From CAZNJQ01 sp964573545 (lineage in GTDB: Bacteria > Patescibacteriota > Minisyncoccia > Phycocordibacterales > UBA2135): a DNA stretch of 5,455 bases. The notes under the pieces were generated by a model. It did no database searches. It worked only from the letters and a program-made list of their open reading frames with translations, and was not told where the DNA came from. The position numbers and the translations under genes are program-made. How positions within the stretch are numbered: the first letter of the stretch is position 1; every line of letters starts with the position of its first letter. Of this stretch, positions 1 to 5,197 are shown piece after piece. Location of the stretch: positions 1 to 5,455 of the forward strand of contig CAZNJQ010000032.1 in assembly GCA_964573545.1 (NCBI GenBank), in the 5' to 3' direction.

Positions 1-2
1 AG

Positions 3-38
3 AACAAAGAATTTGCCGCCGAGACTGAAATTCGTTAG
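3..38 (+). CDS. Possible 3' end of an upstream gene (partial)
   Basis: Reading from base 3, the window opens with 11 sense codons (NKEFAAETEIR) followed by TAG at 36-38. The short acidic tail would be a normal protein C-terminus, but 36 bases prove little. The frame starting at base 1 also stays open to a TAA at 169-171, though it is arginine- and proline-rich and runs through three hairpins, so it looks non-coding. No family can be named from this fragment. Confidence 0.25.
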   Translation, partial: NKEFAAETEIR

Positions 39-47
39 AATTTCAGT
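24..47. repeat. Perfect 10-bp hairpin
   Basis: ACTGAAATTC (24-33) and GAATTTCAGT (38-47) are exact reverse complements around the loop GTTA. No T-run follows on either strand, so this is not a clear intrinsic terminator. It overlaps the TAG at 36-38 and could still protect the 3' end of an upstream mRNA. Confidence 0.6.
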
Positions 48-89
48 AATCCGAATTCCGCCAAAGAAAAACTTGAAATTGTCATTCGT

Positions 90-155
90 GCGGCTCCGCC
101 GCCTTTCTGAATCTTCGCGGGGGAACTTCCTCGCTCCGACGCAAGGTCGGAGCGA
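90..155. repeat. Two further perfect hairpins in the intergenic tail
   Basis: GCGGC (90-94) pairs with GCCGC (98-102) around TCC. TCGCTCCGAC (131-140) pairs exactly with GTCGGAGCGA (146-155) around GCAAG. With the 24-47 hairpin this makes three perfect palindromes in about 130 bases, none followed by a T-run. They look like short dispersed palindromic sequences rather than gene parts. No gene is supported between 39 and 284. Confidence 0.55.
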
Positions 156-239
156 AAGCGGTTCGGACTAATTCAAGAATAGAGCACACTAGAAAAGAAT
201 TGAAATGCTTCCTCGTTTATATAATGAGAGGAACCATAG

Positions 240-274
240 AAAAACGCCCCATCGGTGAGTCCGGTAGGGCGTTT
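240..274 (-). terminator. Rho-independent terminator of the saccharopine dehydrogenase-like gene
   Basis: AAACGCCC (242-249) pairs with GGGCGTTT (267-274). An inner CGG/CCG stem (253-255/261-263) closes a TGAGT loop. Read on the minus strand, the stem runs into five T (240-244) ten bases after the TAA of the 285-1454 gene. Position and structure fit an intrinsic terminator for that gene. Confidence 0.85.
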
Positions 275-284
275 GCGTGTCTGT

Positions 285-1454
285 TTATGGTGCTTGTTCG
301 AATTTTATCGAAATACCTTTTCCAAGCAGATAACCGATGATATCGCCGAATGTTTTTTTATCTCTACTTATCTGCTCGGGGGCAAGTATTCCCGTTTCCA
401 GGATCTTCCCTTTGAGCATAAGATGTGCAACGGCGGTACATGTGTAGCCGGTCGTCCGCGCCATAGACGTCGTTTTCGTTTTTTCATTATATTCGTCGTA
501 CAGCGTGTATGTATATGTGACCGGGACGTTCTTTTTAACTCCGGAGATAACAACGCGCATGACTGTGAATTCTTTCTCTCCTTGGGCAAGTTGCCAAAGC
601 GGGAACAAGATTCGCGATGTCATCTCAAGCGGGGTCACTGAATTCCCTGCCGCGAGACGTATCGGTTCGGTACCGAAGAATCCCGAATCACGAAGTATCC
701 GCATACACTCGCCATGCCCCGGATATCGGAGCGTCTTCTCTTTCATGTCCGGAACTTTCATGGTTGTGAGCAGCGTCCGGAGTCCGTCGGTGTTGAATGC
801 TTCAAGTGTTCCAATGCCCCCGAAGTCGATACGCTCAATTTCGGAAAGCGCCGGTTTTACAACGACAGCGCCTCCTTCGACGAGTCGCGCCGGACGGACA
901 TATTCTTCGATCACATCGGAAGGGGAGAATGGCGCTTTATATTGGTAAGGCCATGTGCGCGTCCGCGGCAATCCGCCGACGTAACAGGAAAAATTTTCCA
1001 CTTGCATGCGTGCGTGATGGTAACCCAAGAACATATTGGAAAGGCCCGGTGCGACACCGCAATCGACGACAGCAGTGACATCTCGCTTGCTCGCGAGTGC
1101 GTGCAATAAGAACGGATCTTCCGGGTAAAACGAGATATCAACGACGTTCTTTCCATTCGCGATAACTCTCTCAAGCACGCCGAAACCGATTTTTCCCGGT
1201 ACGGCGTTTATGACAAGGTCGCTATTTTCAATGAACGATTTCAGGACAGCGCCATCTGCGGCGGATCCGATGTGTGGCTCGACGCCGTATCCCTGAAGCG
1301 GCTTAAGCGATTGTGCGTTCGGGTCAAGTGCCGCCACCTGATACGTGCGTGCGAGGTCGATCGCAATTGCTGCGCCGACCCTGCCAACGCCAAGTACGGC
1401 TACTTTCTTTTGTGAGCTCTGCCCGTGACTTTCACGAGGGGGGAGTGTTGGCAT
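285..1454 (-). CDS. Saccharopine dehydrogenase-like NAD(P)-dependent oxidoreductase
   Basis: This 389-residue protein has a Rossmann fold followed by a saccharopine dehydrogenase-type C-terminal domain (LYS9/COG1748 style). The nucleotide-binding loop GVGRVG is at residues 22-27, after a beta strand (KVAVL). An Asp at 44 ends the second strand, which favours NAD over NADP. Other family-type segments are DCGVAPGLSN (131-140), RYPGH (243-247), MARTTGYTCTAVA (331-343) and GILAPE (355-360). The length is normal for single-domain members. Family members act on saccharopine, lysine or carboxynorspermidine; nothing nearby fixes the substrate, so the exact reaction is open. The ATG start leaves about 15 residues before the fold. 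The purine run AGAAGGA lies about 16 bases upstream, too far for an ideal Shine-Dalgarno site. The gene stands alone and ends at a clear terminator. Family is confident; substrate is unknown. Confidence 0.88.
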   Translation of the reverse strand: MPTLPPRESHGQSSQKKVAVLGVGRVGAAIAIDLARTYQVAALDPNAQSLKPLQGYGVEPHIGSAADGAVLKSFIENSDLVINAVPGKIGFGVLERVIANGKNVVDISFYPEDPFLLHALASKRDVTAVVDCGVAPGLSNMFLGYHHARMQVENFSCYVGGLPRTRTWPYQYKAPFSPSDVIEEYVRPARLVEGGAVVVKPALSEIERIDFGGIGTLEAFNTDGLRTLLTTMKVPDMKEKTLRYPGHGECMRILRDSGFFGTEPIRLAAGNSVTPLEMTSRILFPLWQLAQGEKEFTVMRVVISGVKKNVPVTYTYTLYDEYNEKTKTTSMARTTGYTCTAVAHLMLKGKILETGILAPEQISRDKKTFGDIIGYLLGKGISIKFEQAP

Positions 1455-1494
1455 TGCTTGATGCCCCCGTTCCTTCTCTGCGGTTTCTTATCCC

Positions 1495-1520
1495 ATACTA
1501 ATACAAATATTCGTGTACAA
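1495..1520 (-). promoter_or_regulatory. Tentative promoter of the saccharopine dehydrogenase-like gene
   Basis: On the minus strand TTGTAC (1520-1515) precedes the AT-rich stretch TAGTAT (1500-1495). The spacing of 14 is short; the alternative hexamer TATGGG gives 17 but matches poorly. The AT-rich intergenic strip between the divergent starts at 1454 and 1590 is the only place for this promoter. Confidence 0.3.
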
Positions 1521-1523
1521 AAC

Positions 1524-1552
1524 TTGACTTTTCCATATTTATATGCTACCCT
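1524..1552 (+). promoter_or_regulatory. Promoter of the small membrane protein gene
   Basis: TTGACT (1524-1529), a 17-base AT-rich spacer, then TACCCT (1547-1552) preceded by TGC, giving an extended -10 of TGn type. A start near 1559 would leave a leader of about 30 bases containing the GGAG site of the 1590 gene. Confidence 0.6.
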
Positions 1553-1589
1553 TCCATGGGTTCAACAATAGAAACGGAGAAGAAAGACC

Positions 1590-1796
1590 ATGCAAAAGTT
1601 TTTCGGCGCGACACTCATCGTCATTGGCGTGCTTGTCCTTTTCGCGACGGCAGGGACGAGTGACCTGTACGTCGAGCAGCTTCGTGCCGGCATGATTACG
1701 CCCGGCCCCGATACGTGGTGGAATGAAGTTGCCGGCATGACTGCCGGTGTCGTCATCGCCGGTATCGGCATCTTGTTCTATCTGCGCGGGGAGTAG
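1590..1796 (+). CDS. Small two-helix membrane protein, function unknown
   Basis: The gene encodes 68 residues from an ATG with GGAG at 1576-1579, ten bases upstream. Two hydrophobic segments are plain: residues 4-20 (FFGATLIVIGVLVLFAT) and about 47-65 (from VAGMTAGVV to ILFYL). They flank a polar loop of about 25 residues carrying a WW pair at 43-44. The protein ends with a short charged tail (RGE). This is a helical hairpin of the inner membrane, with no cleavable signal peptide evident. I recognise no family. It has its own promoter (1524-1552) and a strong terminator (1837-1874), so it is monocistronic. The membrane topology and the transcription signals make it likely to be real. Confidence 0.78.
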   Translation: MQKFFGATLIVIGVLVLFATAGTSDLYVEQLRAGMITPGPDTWWNEVAGMTAGVVIAGIGILFYLRGE

Positions 1797-1836
1797 CATC
1801 CGGTTCTTTTGATCGGATGGGATAACCCGCACAAAA

Positions 1837-1874
1837 CCCCTCGCCTCGAGAATCCTCGGGCGGGGGGCTTTTTT
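1837..1874 (+). terminator. Rho-independent terminator after the small membrane protein gene
   Basis: CCCCTCGCC (1837-1845) pairs with GGCGGGGGG (1859-1867) with one G-T wobble. An inner CGAG/CTCG stem (1847-1850/1855-1858) closes an AATC loop. TTTTTT (1869-1874) follows. This is a strong intrinsic terminator 40 bases past the stop codon. Confidence 0.9.
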
Positions 1875-1884
1875 ATTTCGTCGA

Positions 1885-1903
1885 GCCCCGCCTCAGGCGG
1901 GGC
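1885..1903. repeat. GC-rich 8-bp palindrome
   Basis: GCCCCGCC (1885-1892) and GGCGGGGC (1896-1903) are exact reverse complements around TCA. No T-run follows. It shares the core CCCGCCT / AGGCGGG with the large hairpin at 5136-5181, so it may be one member of a dispersed palindrome family. It lies between two terminators. Confidence 0.6.
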
Positions 1904-1933
1904 AAGCGAGGAACACCTGGTCCGTGCCAAAAG

Positions 1934-1961
1934 AAAAACCCTGTGCTCTTGGCATAGGGTT
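1934..1961 (-). terminator. Rho-independent terminator of the LpxC-like gene
   Basis: AACCCTGTGC (1937-1946) pairs with GCATAGGGTT (1952-1961), ten pairs with one wobble, around TCTTG. On the minus strand the stem starts two bases after the TAA at 1964-1966 and runs into a T-rich tail (complement of 1931-1938). Confidence 0.82.
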
Positions 1962-1963
1962 CT

Positions 1964-2830
1964 TTACGGAATTGAAATGATTCCCGAGCGTGACACTGCG
2001 GATACGACTCGCATATCCCCATGATGTCCGGAACGCATGGAAACGATATTCCCCGCGAGCATTCCTCCGGGAGGTACGAGGACGCTTATTCCGCCCAGCA
2101 TATCAAGAAGCCGGTGTTCCGCAAACAAACGGAGAGCTTCGTGAGGCGCATGTTCTTGCGGCCACGTCATCATCTTGTGTGGTGGGCGACGTGGGAACCA
2201 CTGAAGTACCCGAGAGGGGTGATAGAGCCACATCGGCCACCCCTGGCTTTTGGCGGCAAATATACTCTCAAGTGTGGACGCATCTCCAAGACCATCAAAA
2301 CCATGGCACAGTTCTATTTCTCCAAGATCCGGATAGTCTATTGCCACAAGCGCGGTAAGACATTTGTTTTGTGACGGGACTATTTTTGTAAATCTTTTAG
2401 GATTTCCGGCACAGTCGCACCGCACGGGATGTATGGGCGTGTACCACCGAAGTGCTTTCCCACCGTCTTTGCAATGTGGATTTAATGCCTCCCATAATTC
2501 CAATGTTCTCCCATGATATGGCGGCCATGGCGATGACTCAATAAGGATGCCATCAAGGCCAGTGAAGCGTAGTGCGCCAATGTGCTCGAACACCGTCAAT
2601 TCATCTTTCCCGTATATGAGCGATAACCGCCGCTTGCGGTATTGCAGAAGGTCCGGAGTTATCGGCTGGATACCCGAATCTTTCGTCTTCCAGAACCACC
2701 CCGCTTTATCGTATGGATGAAAGCTGATTGACGCCGGTCTGTTGAAATAATCCGTTCCTGTGATCGTGACACTGCGGCGCAGATGAAGTGCGTGCATTGA
2801 AATATCGTCCGCTTGAACTCTGTTTTTCAC
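1964..2830 (-). CDS. Divergent LpxC-like zinc-dependent deacetylase
   Basis: I recognise this 288-residue protein by comparing it from memory with UDP-3-O-acyl-GlcNAc deacetylase (LpxC, 305 residues in E. coli). The E. coli zinc ligands and catalytic residues E78/H79, H238, D242 and H265 line up with E82/H83 (TVFEH), H239 and D243 (EHRLLD) and H269 (RSGHH), with very similar spacing. The first-domain pattern around LTVFEHIGALRFTGLDGILI matches the LpxC helix and strand after the metal His. Differences matter: Gly-Leu-His-Thr-Gly of the N-terminal loop is replaced (GTDYFN), the Lys after H238 is Arg240, and Asp246 is Gly247. Substrate may therefore differ. The GTG start at 2830 has AAGGAG 15 bases away, too far. 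ATG at 2797 (residue 12) starts nearer the usual LpxC N-terminus and fits the likely promoter better. The gene is single, with its own terminator. The fold call is strong; lipid A synthesis is not shown. Confidence 0.75.
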   Translation of the reverse strand: MKNRVQADDISMHALHLRRSVTITGTDYFNRPASISFHPYDKAGWFWKTKDSGIQPITPDLLQYRKRRLSLIYGKDELTVFEHIGALRFTGLDGILIESSPWPPYHGRTLELWEALNPHCKDGGKALRWYTPIHPVRCDCAGNPKRFTKIVPSQNKCLTALVAIDYPDLGEIELCHGFDGLGDASTLESIFAAKSQGWPMWLYHPSRVLQWFPRRPPHKMMTWPQEHAPHEALRLFAEHRLLDMLGGISVLVPPGGMLAGNIVSMRSGHHGDMRVVSAVSRSGIISIP

Positions 2831-2856
2831 AGTACACGAGTAAGTCTCCTTGTCAA
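2829..2856 (-). promoter_or_regulatory. Likely promoter of the LpxC-like gene
   Basis: On the minus strand a perfect TTGACA (2856-2851) is followed after 16 bases by TACTGT (2834-2829). Transcription would start near 2822, downstream of the GTG at 2830, which supports translation from ATG 2797. The -35 box overlaps that of the opposite promoter. Confidence 0.45.
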
Positions 2857-2878
2857 TTGTGTCGCCGTACGCTAAGGT
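2850..2878 (+). promoter_or_regulatory. Likely promoter of the 2910 gene
   Basis: TTGTCA (2850-2855), a 17-base spacer, then TAAGGT (2873-2878). A start near 2885 would leave a 25-base leader containing GGGAGG (2895-2900). The -35 is good and the -10 is weak. Confidence 0.45.
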
Positions 2879-2909
2879 ATGGCGTAGAGAGCGTGGGAGG
2901 TTGATACGA

Positions 2910-3413
2910 ATGGAAAAGAGCGCGGAAGCGGCACGGCTTGTTCGCGGAACACGGAATCAACTGGTCATTGAGGGATTTGGTGCCTTACTGAATAAAGCGG
3001 TTATCTCGTGGCTTACTAGCCATTGCGCAGAGAAAAGATTGCTCGTGGTGGGCCAATATGCGTGCAAGGGAGTCGGTGGTCCGCTGTATTTTGAGCTTGC
3101 TCATGCGGGGCAGGCGGCGCGGACAGGTATGCCGTCCAATGCCGCGGCGTTGCTTAACTCGTTTCGTATCAATTCCCGAAACGAACTCTGCGTCGGGGAT
3201 TGCGGACAACTTATCGTCGGGCTTTCGCGCAATGTTTCTTTCGACGACATGGCCCTGGCATGGCTCCAAAGCTATCGTGATCTACAAGTAGAGTTCGTTA
3301 TTCATTTCTCGCATATTTCAAATTTTAATACCGCACGCGCCGATGTACGTATTGTTCTTTTGAATCCCGTTGAATCAAGGCAGGTGCACGAAATCAGTCG
3401 GGAGCAGATGTAA
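2910..3413 (+). CDS. Unrecognised 167-residue protein
   Basis: I do not recognise the family. The reading frame is open from TTG 2850, but ATG 2910 is the better start: GGGAGG ends nine bases before it, and 2850 lies in the -35 box. The protein looks globular and soluble, with alternating helices and strands: LLVVG (44-48), QLIVGL (100-105), VEFVIHF (127-133) and VRIVLL (146-151) look like buried strands. There is no signal peptide or membrane helix. Cysteines sit at 39, 52, 94 and 98; C94-x3-C98 is the only close pair, too little to claim a metal site. It is transcribed divergently from the LpxC-like gene and is followed by its own terminator (3430-3458). The start signals make a real gene likely. 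Confidence 0.72.
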   Translation: MEKSAEAARLVRGTRNQLVIEGFGALLNKAVISWLTSHCAEKRLLVVGQYACKGVGGPLYFELAHAGQAARTGMPSNAAALLNSFRINSRNELCVGDCGQLIVGLSRNVSFDDMALAWLQSYRDLQVEFVIHFSHISNFNTARADVRIVLLNPVESRQVHEISREQM

Positions 3414-3429
3414 CGTTCCCATGTAGTAA

Positions 3430-3458
3430 AAAAGGCGAACGCACAGCGGTCGCCTTTT
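3430..3458 (+). terminator. Rho-independent terminator after the 2910-3413 gene
   Basis: AAAAGGCGA (3430-3438) pairs with TCGCCTTTT (3450-3458), with an inner CGC/GCG stem around ACA. A short T-run ends the stem. An A-run precedes it on the plus strand, so the hairpin could act in both directions. Confidence 0.82.
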
Positions 3459-3461
3459 ATA

Positions 3462-3489
3462 TTGCTCAGCATTCATCGCCTGTTATACT
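3462..3489 (+). promoter_or_regulatory. Extended -10 promoter, leaderless type
   Basis: TATACT (3484-3489) is preceded by TGT, giving a TGn extension. A weak TTGCTC (3462-3467) sits 16 bases upstream. Only seven bases separate the -10 box from ATG 3497, so the transcript should start at or within a base or two of that ATG. This promoter most likely drives the relic ORF and the Nudix gene behind it. Confidence 0.65.
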
Positions 3490-3496
3490 GTAATTA

Positions 3497-3613
3497 ATGC
3501 CTGCATCAAAAATAAGTCTCGATAACGCAAAAAAAGACAAGCTGTTCTATCAGCGACGTAGGGCGAGCGAAACGAAAAAGCCATGTTTTTTCGTTTCCGA
3601 GTCGAGGAGTTGA
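3497..3613 (+). pseudogene. Relic or upstream ORF repeating the Nudix N-terminus
   Basis: ATG 3497 opens a 38-codon ORF ending with TGA 3611-3613. Its first 18 residues, MPASKISLDNAKKDKLFY, match MPANKISIDNAKKDKLFY of the Nudix protein at 3651 in 16 of 18 positions. The DNA (3497-3550 versus 3651-3704) matches in 44 of 54 bases. Five of the seven changed codons are synonymous and a sixth is Leu/Ile, as expected if both copies were once under protein-level selection. After codon 18 the similarity stops at once and the rest (QRRRASETKK and on) is hairpin sequence. The best reading is the head of a decayed tandem Nudix copy. A leaderless upstream ORF regulating the Nudix gene is an alternative, because the promoter lies in front of this copy. 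Confidence 0.6.
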
Positions 3614-3627
3614 CACAACAGCGACGT
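3551..3627. repeat. 9-bp direct repeats around a hairpin segment
   Basis: CAGCGACGT occurs at 3551-3559 and 3619-3627. Between them GAAACGAAAAA (3569-3579) pairs perfectly with TTTTTCGTTTC (3587-3597) around a seven-base loop. The first repeat begins exactly where the duplicated Nudix head ends. The arrangement resembles a small palindromic insertion with a target duplication, but no transposase or terminal motif is seen. Confidence 0.45.
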
Positions 3628-3650
3628 TACTATCTTTCACACTAAAAAAC

Positions 3651-4169
3651 ATGCCCGCAAATAAAATTAGCATTGATAACGCAAAAAAGGATAAGCTGTT
3701 CTATTTCGTCGCGAATGTCGTCGTGTATCGCGACTCAGACAAACGGTGTCTCATACTGAAGCGCGATATGCGAGAGAAAGTGCACCCGGGACGGTATGCT
3801 GTTCCGGGCGGCAAGCTTGAATGGGAAAATTTACCGATTGAAAAACCGACACGCGTAAACGGCGACGTGCTTGATTTTGAAAACGCCATAGAAAATCTAT
3901 TGAAGCGCGAGGTGAAAGAGGAAGCGGGAATAGAGATTGAAAATGGACTCCACTATATAAACAGCGTCGCGTTCGTGCGGCCCGATGAAACGCCAGTTGT
4001 TCTTGTGAAGTTCGCCGCGCGGTATAAAAATGGCAATGTAGTGCTCGAGGAAGGAAGTTTTACTGATTTTAAATGGGTGAACGCAGAGGAGGCGGCGGCA
4101 TACGAGTGCATCGATGGCATTGCCGACGAAGTTAAAGAGACTATCAAGATGTTCACACAGGCGGCATAA
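3651..4169 (+). CDS. Nudix hydrolase
   Basis: This is a 172-residue Nudix-fold protein. Nudix enzymes hydrolyse nucleoside diphosphates linked to another group, using Mg2+ held by the Nudix box. Visible here are the first strand (YFVANVVVYR, about 18-27), LILKRD (34-39), P-G-G at 52-54 and the catalytic core REVKEEAGI at 86-94. The box is unusual: about 18 extra residues, including PTRVNGDVLDFENA (66-79), lie between the Gly-Gly-Lys start and the REVKEE helix, giving about 41 positions instead of 23. The metal-binding Glu residues are intact, so the enzyme is probably active. The substrate cannot be told. No Shine-Dalgarno site precedes the ATG (ACTAAAAAAC), and an 18-codon partial copy lies 154 bases upstream. 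Family call is firm. Confidence 0.9.
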   Translation: MPANKISIDNAKKDKLFYFVANVVVYRDSDKRCLILKRDMREKVHPGRYAVPGGKLEWENLPIEKPTRVNGDVLDFENAIENLLKREVKEEAGIEIENGLHYINSVAFVRPDETPVVLVKFAARYKNGNVVLEEGSFTDFKWVNAEEAAAYECIDGIADEVKETIKMFTQAA

Positions 4170-4179
4170 CCCCGTTCAC

Positions 4180-4208
4180 TTGATTTTCATCTGCGGGGCG
4201 CCTATACT
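4180..4208 (+). promoter_or_regulatory. Promoter of the 4244 gene
   Basis: TTGATT (4180-4185), a 17-base spacer, then TATACT (4203-4208). This is close to consensus with ideal spacing. A start near 4215 leaves a leader of about 29 bases with a good ribosome site (AGGAAGGA). Confidence 0.8.
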
Positions 4209-4243
4209 CTCCCCAGATATTTGACCAGCAGAGGAAGGACGCG

Positions 4244-5020
4244 ATGTCCGCCGAAGAATGTCAGAGAAGGCTTCAAGGCCTCGTAAATCGTTGGTTTGAT
4301 GAGGCGGATCGCCATCGCGCGCTCTCCGTGTGTGAAGGCATCAACAATCTGCTCCGTACCCATATCGGCGAGCTGGTTCTTGTCGTCGAGCGGGCCGAAG
4401 AGCCTGTGGCGCGGCGCTACGGTGGACCTCAATCGAATGGCGTGGTGCACATGATGCCGCCCCAGGACCGATTTTATCTTAAAGAAACACACTATGTGGG
4501 TCTCGTAAGCGGACCGGCACTCTCTGCCGATGACCGGGGTGTACTTGGAGGACAGATTCTTATTCCGACTAAAGAACACTACACATTCGGAGGTGACTTC
4601 AAGATTTTTCCCGAAAAGCGGGACGGGGGCATTACTCCGTCGCAATTCGGCACCTTCGCGGTTGATCTCGTTCAGAAAAAGAAAATTCGCAGCGACTTTT
4701 TTGCGCTGCGTCGTGGGAATGCCGTTCTCGCTGCGCAGATAGTTGTGGGCGATGAGGATGTGACGCGGTGGTTCATGGACCACCAGGACATTTCCGGACG
4801 GGGCCATGTTCACAGCTGGAAAATTCTCATGCTCTGGACGCTATGCCGCTTGCTGGCCCATGATCTTCCTATTTTTAGCGCTGTCAAAGAGAGCGTCCGC
4901 AAATACAAAGAACTTTTGCAGCAGCACCGGTTGATCCGAAAGAAGATGGAAGCACGGGAACAGGAAGTTGCCGAAGTGTTCGGGGATGAGGGCGTCGAAA
5001 TCGTTTTGAACGGAAAATGA
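4244..5020 (+). CDS. Unrecognised 258-residue soluble protein
   Basis: I do not recognise the family. The start is well supported: AGGAAGGA (4232-4239) lies five bases before the ATG, behind a near-consensus promoter. The N-terminal 50 residues look helical and end in the strand ELVLVVER (43-50). The middle (about 55-175) is mixed, with FYLKETHYVGLVSG (77-90), a strand VLGGQILIP (100-108) and a Gly-rich turn near 116-130. Trp/His-rich residues 176-192 (RWFMDH, GHVHSW) are followed by a hydrophobic helix WKILMLWTLCRLL (192-204), more likely a buried helix than a membrane span. Residues 213-247 form a highly charged, coiled-coil-like C-terminal helix. No signal peptide is seen. The gene ends with TGA and has its own terminator at 5038-5066. 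It is a real gene by every signal, with unknown role. Confidence 0.8.
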   Translation: MSAEECQRRLQGLVNRWFDEADRHRALSVCEGINNLLRTHIGELVLVVERAEEPVARRYGGPQSNGVVHMMPPQDRFYLKETHYVGLVSGPALSADDRGVLGGQILIPTKEHYTFGGDFKIFPEKRDGGITPSQFGTFAVDLVQKKKIRSDFFALRRGNAVLAAQIVVGDEDVTRWFMDHQDISGRGHVHSWKILMLWTLCRLLAHDLPIFSAVKESVRKYKELLQQHRLIRKKMEAREQEVAEVFGDEGVEIVLNGK

Positions 5021-5037
5021 ACGGATAAGAATTCAAC

Positions 5038-5066
5038 AACGTGGCCACAGGCGCCGCGTTTTTTCT
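5038..5066 (+). terminator. Rho-independent terminator after the 4244-5020 gene
   Basis: AACGTGGC (5038-5045) pairs with GCCGCGTT (5053-5060), eight pairs with one wobble. TTTTTT (5059-5064) follows. It sits 17 bases past the stop codon. Confidence 0.82.
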
Positions 5067-5078
5067 TGTATAGTTTTG

Positions 5079-5087
5079 TGATATACA
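5079..5087 (+). promoter_or_regulatory. Extended -10 promoter in front of the interrupted tRNA-Leu
   Basis: TGA precedes TATACA (5082-5087), the same TGn-extended form as at 3481-3489. A start near 5094 would begin about seven bases before the tRNA 5' end at 5101. No good -35 box is seen; the region upstream is the T-run of the preceding terminator. Confidence 0.5.
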
Positions 5088-5100
5088 TAAGAAGCAAAAC

Positions 5101-5118
5101 GGGCACGTGGCGGAATTG
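5101..5118 (+). tRNA. 5' segment of an interrupted tRNA-Leu(CAG)
   Basis: Bases 5101-5107 (GGGCACG) are an acceptor 5' strand. They are followed by T8-G9 and GCGGAATTG, the first half of a D arm. GTGGCGGAATTG (5107-5118) is the form common in bacterial tRNA-Leu, which normally continues GTAGACGC. Here the match stops exactly after the first G of the D-loop GG pair, where TCCCGAAA begins. The remainder appears at 5401-5455. No CGTGCCC acceptor partner exists anywhere between 5119 and 5400, so this segment is not completed locally. Confidence 0.7.
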
Positions 5119-5197
5119 TCCCGAAAAATACAGAGCGCGCATCCCGCCTGCGCCAAGGCGTTGGCGCAGGCGGGATGCGCGATGAGATTTTTCGAGA
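5119..5197. repeat. Left-arm hairpin with a 21-bp perfect stem
   Basis: Bases 5136-5156 pair perfectly with 5161-5181 (21 pairs) around GGCG. An outer stem, TCCCGAAAAAT (5119-5129) with ATTTTTCGAGA (5187-5197), adds ten of eleven pairs. It is one of the most stable foldbacks in the window. It contains the CCCGCCT / AGGCGGG core also seen at 1885-1903. No T-run follows, so it is not a classical terminator. Confidence 0.9.

Noticed and set aside
218..225. TATAAT at 220-225 as a plus-strand promoter
   Set aside because: The best -35 (TTGAAA, 200-205) is only 14 bases away, and transcription would run straight into the 240-274 hairpin and antisense to the 285-1454 gene. An AT-rich gap explains it.
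505..1109. Plus-strand open frames across 505-1109
   Set aside because: They are antisense to the saccharopine dehydrogenase-like gene and have Arg- and Ser-rich low-complexity translations with no start signals.
1990..2374. Plus-strand open frames across 1990-2374
   Set aside because: They lie antisense to the LpxC-like gene, whose motifs are clear, and have no promoter, ribosome site or recognisable domain.
2850..2909. TTG 2850 as the start of the plus-strand gene ending at 3413
   Set aside because: It coincides with the -35 box and has no ribosome site, while ATG 2910 has GGGAGG at ideal distance.
3610..3643. TTGACA (3610-3615) as the -35 of a promoter for the Nudix gene
   Set aside because: The only -10-like hexamers lie 12 (TACTAT) or 22 (CACACT) bases away, neither near 17. 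It may be a remnant, but I cannot support it as an active promoter.
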